A stretch of DNA of 64,000 nucleotides from JASSUD01 sp031963405 (GTDB taxonomy: Bacteria > Pseudomonadota > Gammaproteobacteria > Burkholderiales > Burkholderiaceae): assembly GCA_031963405.1 (NCBI GenBank), contig JASSUJ010000001.1:1612001-1676000 (forward strand), written 5' to 3'. Below the pieces are notes generated by a model, which saw only the letters and a list, made by a program, of their open reading frames with translations, ran no database searches and was not told the origin of the DNA. This document shows, piece after piece, positions 54,504 through 62,679 of this stretch. Each line of letters begins with the position of its first letter. Position 1 is the stretch's first letter. The translations under genes and the position numbers were made by a program.

Positions 54504-55034
54504 CTAGCTGGAGATGGATTTCAAGCGTTGGGGTAATTGCAGAATGGCAGCTCGATTAGAAGGAGAAAAACAGCGCTGTGCGGCTAATTGATACGGTAGC
54601 CAGAGATAGGCTGTATGTTCGAGGGGGGCAAGCGTGATAGAGAGATCAGTGGGTACGGTGAGGCCAAACCAATGTTCGGTATTGTGCATTACCCCGGCTT
54701 GATAGCGGTGTCGCCAGCCTGGATAAATTTCGTAAGTGACTTGATGTTGCCAATCAACCAGTGCGTGATGAGGTACCTCAACGCTACCCACAATAATGCT
54801 AGTTTCTTCAGCAACTTCACGGCTTGCCACTTGAAGCAGTGGCTCATCAAGATAATCTTTGGAACCTGTAACCGATTGCCAAAAGCCAGGCCGATCGGTG
54901 CGCTCGAGTAAAAGAACTTGTAAGTCTGAGGTGTGCACGACAACCAGTGCAGATTCAGGAATTTTTTGAGCAATCAAGGTTGGTCTGCAGCAAAAGAAAA
55001 AGCAACAAAAAAGCGCTTTAAGGAAGGTCTGCAT
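54504..55034 (-). CDS. nudB: Dihydroneopterin triphosphate diphosphatase (Nudix)
   Basis: 176 residues. Removes diphosphate from dihydroneopterin triphosphate in folate synthesis. The Nudix box is GSKDYLDEPLLQVASREVAE followed by ETSIIVG; FWQSVTG precedes it. The core starts at IPESALVVVHTSDLQVLL. The first 20 residues (MQTFLKALFCCFFFCC) are unusual: their start codon lies inside a palindromic element (55019-55123), so the element has probably replaced the original 5' end. An in-frame TTG at 54977 is the other possible start. nudB next to aspS is the Burkholderia arrangement; here 4.6 kb separates them. Confidence 0.88.
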   Translation of the reverse strand: MQTFLKALFCCFFFCCRPTLIAQKIPESALVVVHTSDLQVLLLERTDRPGFWQSVTGSKDYLDEPLLQVASREVAEETSIIVGSVEVPHHALVDWQHQVTYEIYPGWRHRYQAGVMHNTEHWFGLTVPTDLSITLAPLEHTAYLWLPYQLAAQRCFSPSNRAAILQLPQRLKSISS

Positions 55035-55123
55035 AACCCGAAGGCGGCGTCATGCCTCCTTGCCGTACAGTTGTACTGTCTGTGTCAGCATTCCTTGCCC
55101 TCGGGTTATGCAGACCTTCCTTA
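55019..55123. repeat. Palindromic element, family E, overlapping the nudB start
   Basis: A near-intact 105-bp copy with ends TAAGGAAGGTCTGCATAAC / TTATGCAGACCTTCCTTA and core TTGCCGTACAGTTGTACTGTC. The nudB start codon is in the left arm. Confidence 0.88.
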
Positions 55124-55308
55124 CGGAAATATTGAGGAAATATTAAATAAGCCGCGATCAAGAAATATCGGCATTCTCAATTTATTCAATTTTTATTGTA
55201 TAGCAAGCCGCTTATCTGACGATAAAAGCAGAGTAGGTCGAATGGTTTTTTCAGCTGCTTTGATAAAACATGTAGTATAAAAATTCGAATAGAGAATAGC
55301 TTAGTGTT

Positions 55309-55400
55309 AGGCAACTGGATACACCGAGAGCGGCGCCATGCTTAAGTATTCTATCTGCGCGGCATTCTTTGCCCTGCAGGTTGTGCAGGCCTTCTTTAAC
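55309..55400. repeat. Palindromic element, family E, before the SDR gene
   Basis: Degraded left arm, GAGAGCGGCGCCATGC, then GCGGCATTCTTTGCCCTGCAGG and right end TGTGCAGGCCTTCTTTAA. The right end plus the following AT-rich leader match the region before the gene at 56562. Between it and the previous element (55124-55308) I see nothing. Confidence 0.65.
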
Positions 55401-55422
55401 AAATATAAAAAGTCATTATTCA

Positions 55423-56262
55423 ATGTCAAATCAATTCCCGCATCACTCCCCTAAGCATGCAATTATTACAGGCGGATCAAGCGGTATTGGCCTAGCTTGC
55501 GCACGTCAACTCGCTCAGCAAGGTGCAGATATTACGTTGCTGGCTCGGGGCAAAGCGCGTCTTGACAGTGCGCTGGTCGAACTTGAAAGCCTACGCATTA
55601 GAAAAAGCCAACGTTTTCTCGTTTATTCAGTAGATGTGGGGAATAAAACTGAAGTTCAAGAGGCGATTCAAAGCGCAATTAAAATAGTAGGCGCGCCTAA
55701 ATACTTGATTACATCAGCAGGAATGGCTCGGCCTGGGCGTTTTGAAACATTGCCGGATGGCGTGTTTGAAGAAACGATGCGCATTAATTATTTTGGGACT
55801 TTATATGCGATTCAGGCAGTCGTCCCTTCAATGCGCGCCCAGAGAAGCGGGCATATTGTTCTCATTTCATCTGGGGCTGGGCTGATTGGGCTGTTTGGCT
55901 ATACCGCCTACAGTCCAACTAAATTTGCCCTGCGTGGCTTAGCAGAAGCGCTACAGGCTGAATTGAAGTCTGACCATATTCATGTTTCGATTGCCTATCC
56001 GCCTGATACTCAGACACCTCAGCTTGAGGAAGAGAATAAATATAAGCCGCCTGAAACCAAGCGCATGACGGAAGTGGCGAAAATATGGACAGCGGACGCC
56101 GTTGCCGCCTGCATTATCAAAGGATTGAGAACCAAGCAATTTGCCATCACACCAGGTTGGGTGATATGGGCATTAAATCGATTGAATGGCTTAATTAATC
56201 CGCTATTGGTTTGGTACTGCGATAGATTGATCTCGCGCGACAGAATAAATTCGCCGCGTTAG
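55423..56262 (+). CDS. 3-ketodihydrosphingosine reductase-like SDR
   Basis: 279 residues. Short-chain dehydrogenase with GGSSGIG (17-23), Ser150 region VLISSGAG, catalytic Tyr163 and Lys167 in YSPTK. AYPPDTQTPQLEEENKYKPP (191-210) is the diagnostic loop of eukaryotic KDSR, and a hydrophobic C-terminal segment (WVIWALNRLNGLINPLLVW) fits membrane attachment. KDSR reduces 3-ketodihydrosphingosine to dihydrosphingosine. The ATG at 55423 is the natural start. The next gene is serine-palmitoyltransferase-like, which supports a joint sphingoid-base pathway; the product is untested. Confidence 0.87.
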   Translation: MSNQFPHHSPKHAIITGGSSGIGLACARQLAQQGADITLLARGKARLDSALVELESLRIRKSQRFLVYSVDVGNKTEVQEAIQSAIKIVGAPKYLITSAGMARPGRFETLPDGVFEETMRINYFGTLYAIQAVVPSMRAQRSGHIVLISSGAGLIGLFGYTAYSPTKFALRGLAEALQAELKSDHIHVSIAYPPDTQTPQLEEENKYKPPETKRMTEVAKIWTADAVAACIIKGLRTKQFAITPGWVIWALNRLNGLINPLLVWYCDRLISRDRINSPR

Positions 56263-56463
56263 GAAACGTTGAATCAACCTAGCGTGCTGTTATGCAAGTG
56301 GTACTGTCTGCGGTTGAATCCTTTGCTCACGATCTATCTAGGATTTTCTAAAGCGCGCAAAATTTCTTAGATGAATTTAGATACGCTAAACTGCATTCTT
56401 AATACAGTTAAAGATACTGATATATGCGATTAGTATTGATTCAAAGCAGTAGTATTTTTTGCG

Positions 56464-56523
56464 AAAGAAGGCCTACATAGCCTGGCGGCATTCCTTGCCC
56501 TCCAGATTGTGTAGGCCTTCTTT
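56464..56523. repeat. Palindromic element, family E, before the SPT-like gene
   Basis: AAAGAAGGCCTACA / TGTGTAGGCCTTCTTT arms with a shortened core GGCGGCATTCCTTGCCCTCC. The 299-bp spacer also holds a decayed family D copy at 56259-56350 that starts at the SDR stop. Confidence 0.75.
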
Positions 56524-56561
56524 AATTAAAGATAAATCAAATATAAAAAATAATTATTCAA

Positions 56562-57863
56562 ATGAATAAGAGCAGATTAACTGAGCAACAGTATTACGCG
56601 CTGCAAGGCAGCGCTAGAGATTATTTCGATACCGTAACAAAGTCTTTGCCTGAGCGTACAGAGCGTTTTTTTGAATGGTGGCAGGCACGACTTGAAACGG
56701 GTTTTGCATCGTACGCCAAAGTAATTGAAGCTGCGCCCAGGGCCGAAACAAAATGGCGTGGCTTGGACGGCAAACCTCTTTCAGGAATTAACTTTGCCTC
56801 GCAAGATTACCTGGCCCTTGCTTCGCATCCGGAGGTGGCTAATGCTGCGATTGAAGCCATCCATCGTTTCGGTGTGCATAGCGCGGGCTCGACAGCACTG
56901 TGCGGCAATATTGCCGATGGTGAAAAACTAGAGCAAGAACTTGCCGATTTTCTGCAAATGCAATGCGTGACGTTGTTCCCTACAGGCTGGAGCGCAGGTT
57001 ACGGGGCAGTGAAAGCGCTGGTGCGAGAGCATGACCATGTTGTGATAGATATGCTTGCGCATAATTGTCTTCATGAAGGCGCAAGAGCCGCCACCCGTAA
57101 GACCAGCCTTTACCAACATTTATCTGTGCAACATGCACGCAAGAAATTGGAGCAAATCCGCAGACGGGATACGACCAATGGCATTTTATTGATTACTGAA
57201 GGCTTGTTTTCAATGGATGCTGATTCTCCTGATATTGCAGCATTTCAGGCATTAGCACGTGAATACGATGCCACCTTATTGTTGGATGTGGCACATGATT
57301 TAGGTTGCTCAGGGCCAGGCGGTACAGGGCAAATTGGCTTGCAAAATATGTTAGGAAAAGTGGATCTTGTGATGGGATCTTTTTCTAAATCATTTTCTTC
57401 AGTAGGCGGTTTTGTTGCCTCGCACAATCGCGCTATTAAAGAGTATTTACGCTTTTATGCGCCATCTAATACCTTTTCCAACACGATGCCTCCTGCACAA
57501 ATTGCGGTTGTGCGTAAGTGCCTAGCTATTATTCGTTCGGAAGAAGGGGAGTTGCGGCGCACCAAGCTCTTTAACGCAATTCATGCTGTGCGTGAACGCT
57601 TTGCGAGCCATAACATGCTCACCATGGGTCAGCCTTCTCCAATTGTGCCCGTTCTGATTGGCAAGGCAGATAGAGCGAGGCTAGCCACCAAGCTGATTGA
57701 GGAGCGTGGCGTATTTGCTAATTTGGTTGAATACCCAGCGGTAGCCGCCAATGCTGCCCGCTTTAGGATGCAAATGATGGCTGAGCATTCTCTCGAACAA
57801 TGTCAGCTAGCCGCAGATACTATTACGCAAGCGATCAAGGATGCAACAGAGCAACTTGGCTAA
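56562..57863 (+). CDS. Serine palmitoyltransferase-like alpha-oxoamine synthase
   Basis: 433 residues. PLP enzyme of the alpha-oxoamine synthase family, which condenses an amino acid with an acyl thioester. His167 (PLP stacking), DVAHDLG (Asp242, His245) and GSFSKSFSSVGGF (Schiff-base Lys276) are present. An N-terminal extension of about 65 residues precedes the core (NFASQDYLALASHPEV). Members include SPT, KBL, BioF, HemA and the autoinducer synthases CqsA/LqsA; pairing with a KDSR-like reductase favours SPT. The last base of the stop codon is the first base of a family A element. Confidence 0.85.
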   Translation: MNKSRLTEQQYYALQGSARDYFDTVTKSLPERTERFFEWWQARLETGFASYAKVIEAAPRAETKWRGLDGKPLSGINFASQDYLALASHPEVANAAIEAIHRFGVHSAGSTALCGNIADGEKLEQELADFLQMQCVTLFPTGWSAGYGAVKALVREHDHVVIDMLAHNCLHEGARAATRKTSLYQHLSVQHARKKLEQIRRRDTTNGILLITEGLFSMDADSPDIAAFQALAREYDATLLLDVAHDLGCSGPGGTGQIGLQNMLGKVDLVMGSFSKSFSSVGGFVASHNRAIKEYLRFYAPSNTFSNTMPPAQIAVVRKCLAIIRSEEGELRRTKLFNAIHAVRERFASHNMLTMGQPSPIVPVLIGKADRARLATKLIEERGVFANLVEYPAVAANAARFRMQMMAEHSLEQCQLAADTITQAIKDATEQLG

Positions 57864-57965
57864 GAACTTGTTTAGGCTTTCCCTAGCGCCCTCGCGCCGT
57901 CTTGCCGTACGTTTTGTACTGTCTGCGCCGGCGCGAGGCCACTAGGAAAACCCTAAACAAGTTCT
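57863..57965. repeat. Palindromic element, family A, copy 1 of a pair
   Basis: 103 bp, AGAACTTGTTTAGG / CCTAAACAAGTTCT, core CTTGCCGTACGTTTTGTAC. The terminal G/A change (ACTTG for ACCTG) is mirrored in both arms. It can serve as terminator for the SPT-like gene. Confidence 0.9.
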
Positions 57966-57975
57966 AGGTAAGGTG

Positions 57976-58072
57976 GTGGTTTAGGGATTTCTCTAGCTCC
58001 GCGCCGTCTTGCCGTACGATTTGTACTGTCTGCGTCGGCGCGAGGCCACTAGGAAAACCCTAAACAAGTTCT
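57976..58072. repeat. Palindromic element, family A, copy 2 of a pair
   Basis: The right half matches copy 1, including the variant CAAGTTCT end; the left end is truncated (GTTTAGGGATTTCTCTAG). Confidence 0.8.
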
Positions 58073-58073
58073 A

Positions 58074-58120
58074 AGAATCTGTTCACGATCTTCAAAAGTG
58101 GATTGTGAACAGGTTCTTAG
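58074..58120. repeat. Deleted family B element
   Basis: AGAATCTGTTCACGATCTTC joined directly to GGATTGTGAACAGGTTCT: only the terminal arms remain. It continues the element run from 57863. The rest of the 388-bp spacer to the MFS gene shows nothing else. Confidence 0.65.
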
Positions 58121-58251
58121 AGCTAGCCCGAGATTTTTAAATGGCAGGGCAAGAACACGCTTGTAAATAGCTTGGCTTATAACGCTTTCTGCGGCGCCAG
58201 AGTGGGTAAATCAAGCTTCGTCACCCCAATCTACAAGGCTGTGCCTATTAT

Positions 58252-59478
58252 CTACGCCACTGATTTTGGCGAGTTGAGTCTTGGCAGAAAGTAGGTGAGC
58301 GCACCAATGAATGGCAGAAACGCGCAAACATGATAGATAAATTCGATGCTTGTCAGGTCAGCTAATTTGCCAAATACTGCCGCGCCAATGCCACCTATAC
58401 CAAAGGCAAAACCGTACAGTAGTCCAGACACCATGCCTATATTGTTTGGCATCAGCTCTTGCGCATAAGCTAGGATGGCCGGGAAAGCAGATGAGAGGAT
58501 GATGCCAATGAGTACCGTTAGCACGCCAGTCCAAAATAGGTTGGCATAGGGCAGGATTAGCGTAAATGGTGCAGCGCCCATGACGGAGATCCAAATCACC
58601 CATCTACGCCCAATCTTATCGCCAATGGGTCCCCCAATTAGCGGGCCAAGCGCGATCGAAAATAGAAACGCGAATAGATAGAGCTGCGCGTTCGATTCCG
58701 AAACCTGGAATCTGCTGATTAAATAAAAGGCGTAATAGCTTTGTAAGCTCGCTAGATAAACATATTTCGAGAAGATGAGCGCGACGAGAATGCTTAGCGC
58801 GTACGCCATTTTTTTGTTTGAATGTCTAGCAGGCGTGAGGTGCGATACGCTTGGTTTTATTTTGACCTTGTAATTTCCCTTGCACCATTGACCTACTTTT
58901 AACAGTAGAAAAGCGCCGAGTAAGGCCGTACCTGCAAACCATGCAAGCTTAGTTTGGCCGTATGGAAGAATAATTAATGCGGCCAGCAATGGGCCTAACG
59001 CTGTGCCCACATTCCCGCCAACCATAAACACTGACTGCGCCATTCCATAGCGGCCGCCAGAGGCCATATGGGCCGCCCTTGATGCTTCCGGATGAAACAC
59101 TGAAGAGCCGACTCCAATCAGTGCAGCAGCAAATAATATAAATGCGAAGTTGGGGGCGCACGAGAGCAGCAGTAAACCGACCAAAGTAAATCCCATGCCT
59201 ATCGCTAACGAATAAGTTTGAGGGCGGCGATCTGCATACAACCCAACTAGCGGTTGCAAAAGAGAAGCCGTAAATTGGTAGGTAAGCGTAATTAGCCCAA
59301 TTTGTCCAAAGCTCAGGTGAAATGAGCTTTTCAGCATAGGGTAAATAGCGATCAATAACGATTGAACGACGTCATTAAGCAGATGCGAAAAGCTAATTGC
59401 CATCAGAATTCTGAAGGCTGGGTTTTGGCTAGCTTTTCTAATTTCGCCTAGTGAAGTTTCGGTGAGGCTAGTGTCCAT
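58252..59478 (-). CDS. MFS transporter, fosmidomycin-resistance (Fsr) type
   Basis: 408 residues with about 12 hydrophobic helices. Pattern of the Fsr group of drug exporters: SHLLNDVVQSLLIAIYPMLK at the first helix, GLYADRRPQ in the loop 2-3, FHPEASRAAHMASGGRYG in the middle of the first half, and GGPIGDKIGRR in the second. Substrate unknown. It converges with the SPT-like gene and sits with it between nudB and aspS, so it may be part of the same acquired block, but no functional link is shown. Confidence 0.85.
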   Translation of the reverse strand: MDTSLTETSLGEIRKASQNPAFRILMAISFSHLLNDVVQSLLIAIYPMLKSSFHLSFGQIGLITLTYQFTASLLQPLVGLYADRRPQTYSLAIGMGFTLVGLLLLSCAPNFAFILFAAALIGVGSSVFHPEASRAAHMASGGRYGMAQSVFMVGGNVGTALGPLLAALIILPYGQTKLAWFAGTALLGAFLLLKVGQWCKGNYKVKIKPSVSHLTPARHSNKKMAYALSILVALIFSKYVYLASLQSYYAFYLISRFQVSESNAQLYLFAFLFSIALGPLIGGPIGDKIGRRWVIWISVMGAAPFTLILPYANLFWTGVLTVLIGIILSSAFPAILAYAQELMPNNIGMVSGLLYGFAFGIGGIGAAVFGKLADLTSIEFIYHVCAFLPFIGALTYFLPRLNSPKSVA

Positions 59479-59514
59479 AATAGAGGAGGGGCATCAACTC
59501 GGATCAGTAGAGAA

Positions 59515-59612
59515 TGTTTGGCTGGGTGAAATAAATCGGGAGCAAGGTCTACCTTCTTATCGCGCACTGCACGTTGGTATGACTAGCTCCCGATTTATTC
59601 AACGCATCCTTT
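59515..59612. repeat. Palindromic element, family D, between aspS and the MFS gene
   Basis: Arms GAAATAAATCGGGAGC / GCTCCCGATTTATTCAACG; the GTAC core is eroded. Downstream of aspS on the minus strand. Confidence 0.65.
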
Positions 59613-59688
59613 ACTTTCTTTTACATCGCTTGAGATTTTAGCCAGCGAATAAAGGGTTGTAATGGGCAATTAATTTTTGACACAGCAT

Positions 59689-61485
59689 TTATGACAAATT
59701 ATCTATTTTCTTTCGTACTTGAATATGTAGTTCCCGTAGCTGGGTGTCTTCGACCGCACTCGGTGCTTGGGTAAGCAAGCATTGCGCACGTTGAGTTTTG
59801 GGGAAGGCGATCACATCACGGATGGAATCAGCGCCAGCCATCATCGCCACAATACGATCAAGCCCAATGGCAATACCACCGTGTGGTGGTGCGCCATAAC
59901 GTAGTGCATCAAGCAAGAAGCCGAACTTGCTGGCTGCAGCTTCAGCATTAATATTTAAAGCGCGGAATACTTGGCTCTGCATCTCTTCGCGGTGAATGCG
60001 CACTGAGCCGCCGCCGATTTCCCAGCCATTGAGTACTATATCGTAGGCTTTTGCAAGACAACTGCCTGGATCGGTTTCAAGCAACTCGCCATGGCCGTCT
60101 TTCGGGCTAGTGAACGGATGATGCACAGCAACCCAGCGGTTTTCTTGCTCATCATATTCAAACATGGGGAAATCGATTACCCACAATGGCTTCCAACCTG
60201 CTTCGAATAAGCCTTGCGCGGCGCCAAACTCGGAATGCCCAATTTTGACGCGCAATGCGCCGAGGCTATCGTTGACAACTTTAGTGCGATCGGCACCAAA
60301 GAAAATCAGGTCACCATTTTGTGCGCCGGTGCGCTCCAAAATGGCTGCGAGCGCCTGATCGTGCAAATTCTTAACGATTGGACTTTGTAAGCCGTCGCGA
60401 CCGTTTTCTATTTGGTTAACCTTAATCCAAGCTAATCCTTTAGCGCCATAAATCTGGACAAAATCGGTGTAAGCATCAATTTCGCTACGTGATAGCCCGC
60501 TTCCCTGAGGAATGCGTAGGGCCGCGACGCGGCCATCTTTCATTTTGGCAGCTGCGCTGAAGACTTTAAAATCGACTTCCTGCATGATGTCGGTCAGCTC
60601 AGTCAGCTCAAGTTTGACGCGTAAATCGGGCTTGTCAGAGCCGAAGCGTTTGAGCGCTTCGGCATGCTCCATCACAGCAAAGGATGCGGGCAAATCAACA
60701 TCCATGGTTTCTTTGAAGACGCTGCGAATCATGTCTTCGCTTAGATCACGAATCTCTTGCTCAGTCAAAAATGACATTTCGCAGTCGATCTGCGTGAACT
60801 CAGGTTGCCGATCTGCGCGCAGATCTTCATCGCGAAAACATCGGGTGATTTGATAATAGCGATCAAAGCCAGATACCATCAGCATCTGTTTGAAAAGCTG
60901 CGGCGATTGTGGCAGAGCGAAGAAATGCCCATCATGCACCCGTGATGGCACCAAATAATCACGCGCACCTTCTGGTGTGCTTTTAGTCAAGATTGGTGTT
61001 TCGATATCGATAAAGCCTTGCGCATCAAGATATTTGCGCACGGCCATTGAAACGCGATAGCGCAGCTTTAAATTTTCCTGCATGCGCGGACGACGCAAAT
61101 CAAGAATGCGATGCGTTAGGCGCGTGGTTTCAGAAAGATTATCGTCGTCTAGTTGGAAGGGTGGCGTGACTGAAGCGTTCAAAACAGTCAGCTGCTCGCA
61201 CAGCACTTCAATCTTGCCACTTGCAAGGCTGGTGTTTTCTGTGCCTGCTGGCCGTAATTGGACTACTCCGCGGATCTCCAAGCAATATTCATTGCGCACT
61301 TCTTCAGCGATTTTGAAGACTGCTGAGTTATCGGGGCTGCATACGACTTGCACCAAACCTTCACGGTCGCGCAAATCAATAAAAATCACGCCGCCATGGT
61401 CACGGCGGCGGTGCACCCAGCCGTAGAGCGAAATTGTTTTGCCTAAAAAGGCATCGGTCACTAAGCCGCAGTATTCAGTTCTCAT
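59689..61485 (-). CDS. aspS: Aspartyl-tRNA synthetase
   Basis: 598 residues. Class II synthetase of bacterial type: OB-fold anticodon domain (GWVHRRRDHGGVIFIDLRDR), motif 2 region FRDEDLRADRQPEFTQID, the bacterial GAD insertion at about 290-420, and motif 3 GIAIGLDRIVAMM. Charges tRNA-Asp, in many bacteria also tRNA-Asn; this cannot be told here. Heads the run aspS, DUF502, fmdB, ubiB. Confidence 0.97.
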   Translation of the reverse strand: MRTEYCGLVTDAFLGKTISLYGWVHRRRDHGGVIFIDLRDREGLVQVVCSPDNSAVFKIAEEVRNEYCLEIRGVVQLRPAGTENTSLASGKIEVLCEQLTVLNASVTPPFQLDDDNLSETTRLTHRILDLRRPRMQENLKLRYRVSMAVRKYLDAQGFIDIETPILTKSTPEGARDYLVPSRVHDGHFFALPQSPQLFKQMLMVSGFDRYYQITRCFRDEDLRADRQPEFTQIDCEMSFLTEQEIRDLSEDMIRSVFKETMDVDLPASFAVMEHAEALKRFGSDKPDLRVKLELTELTDIMQEVDFKVFSAAAKMKDGRVAALRIPQGSGLSRSEIDAYTDFVQIYGAKGLAWIKVNQIENGRDGLQSPIVKNLHDQALAAILERTGAQNGDLIFFGADRTKVVNDSLGALRVKIGHSEFGAAQGLFEAGWKPLWVIDFPMFEYDEQENRWVAVHHPFTSPKDGHGELLETDPGSCLAKAYDIVLNGWEIGGGSVRIHREEMQSQVFRALNINAEAAASKFGFLLDALRYGAPPHGGIAIGLDRIVAMMAGADSIRDVIAFPKTQRAQCLLTQAPSAVEDTQLRELHIQVRKKIDNLS

Positions 61486-61606
61486 CGTTCAGCAAATAAA
61501 AGACAGCATGTGGAACGACAGCAGCCCGAGTATTTGGATTGACTCATGCTGCTGTCAAAAAAATAGCATGGATAATAAGCCATGCGCTATGAACAGGTTC
61601 TAATCA

Positions 61607-62230
61607 CTAACGCCGAACTTGCGTAAGCGGCGTAACAGCGCCCATAGAGACGATATATTTCAACGCAGCCTCAGCTGTCATGTTGAGTTCAATCACCTCT
61701 GCGCGGGGCAATAATAAGAAAAATCCAGAAGTTGGATTTGGCGTAGTAGGAACATAGACAGTCACGTAATCATCTGGCAGATGATGGGTAATCTCATCCG
61801 CTGGCACACCTGTCAAAAAAGCAATGCTATACACCCCTGGGCGTGGATACTCAATCAACAGGGCTTTACGAAAAGCTGTGCCATCTTGCGCCAATAAAGT
61901 GTCAGAGACTTGCTTGACGCTTGTATACAGTGGCCCAACTAATGGAATGCGCCGCAGCAAAGCTTCCCACCATTGCACCAAGGTTTGTCCGATAAAATTT
62001 TGTGCCAACAAACCGACTAGGAAAACAAAGGCCAAAGAAAGTATGGTGCCAAGTCCTGGTAAATTAAAACCAAATAAATGCTTTGGCTGCCATGAGTCAG
62101 GTAAAAGCGTAAGCGTTTGATCCATCGCCCCGAGCACTAAACCAAGTACCCATAACGTAATCGTAATCGGCGTTAAAACGAGTAAGCCGGTTAGGAAATA
62201 CGTTTTGAGCATGGACTTTTCTATTTTCAT
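61607..62230 (-). CDS. DUF502 family membrane protein
   Basis: 207 residues. Two hydrophobic segments near 8-32 and 58-82, then the conserved PLVGPLYTSVKQVSDTLL and a C-terminal globular part with VPTTPNPTSGFFLLLPR. Function not established for the family. Its start overlaps the end of fmdB by four bases (ATGA), so the two are translationally coupled. Confidence 0.9.
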   Translation of the reverse strand: MKIEKSMLKTYFLTGLLVLTPITITLWVLGLVLGAMDQTLTLLPDSWQPKHLFGFNLPGLGTILSLAFVFLVGLLAQNFIGQTLVQWWEALLRRIPLVGPLYTSVKQVSDTLLAQDGTAFRKALLIEYPRPGVYSIAFLTGVPADEITHHLPDDYVTVYVPTTPNPTSGFFLLLPRAEVIELNMTAEAALKYIVSMGAVTPLTQVRR

Positions 62231-62610
62231 GCGCCGCCTGCGGCGGGAGTCGATTTGCTGGTCGATTGCCCGTCAGTGTTATTGGTGGATGCAGCAGTCG
62301 CGGACTGTTTTGCAGTGTCAGCGTTGCTGTTATTCGTACTGGCGCTAGACTCGCTCGCGACTGTATCGCTTGTTCCTTGAGCTGGTTTGGACGGCTCAGG
62401 CTTCTTCATTTCGCTGCTGCTCTTATTCCCGTCGCGGAAATCAGTGACATACCAGCCAGACCCTTTCAGCTGAAAGTTAGAGACAGTTAACTGGCGGCGA
62501 AAAGTATCCTGTGCGCAGCTGGGGCAGTGGGTGAGATGAGGGGCAGTAATTTTCTGCCACACATCCTCTTGATGCTCACATGATTCGCAACGATAAACAT
62601 AAGTTGGCAT
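62227..62610 (-). CDS. FmdB-family zinc ribbon protein
   Basis: 127 residues. An N-terminal zinc ribbon, YRCESCEH ... CPSCAQDTFRR, followed by a low-complexity Ser/Thr/Asn/Ala-rich tail. FmdB-like proteins are proposed regulators but the role is unclear. Upstream of and overlapping the DUF502 gene. Confidence 0.88.
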   Translation of the reverse strand: MPTYVYRCESCEHQEDVWQKITAPHLTHCPSCAQDTFRRQLTVSNFQLKGSGWYVTDFRDGNKSSSEMKKPEPSKPAQGTSDTVASESSASTNNSNADTAKQSATAASTNNTDGQSTSKSTPAAGGA

Positions 62611-62679
62611 CGTCTTTACTCGGTCAAAAATTAAATTATAGCGGCAAGCCTAATGTGCGCAGACAGCGCAAGCAGGATT

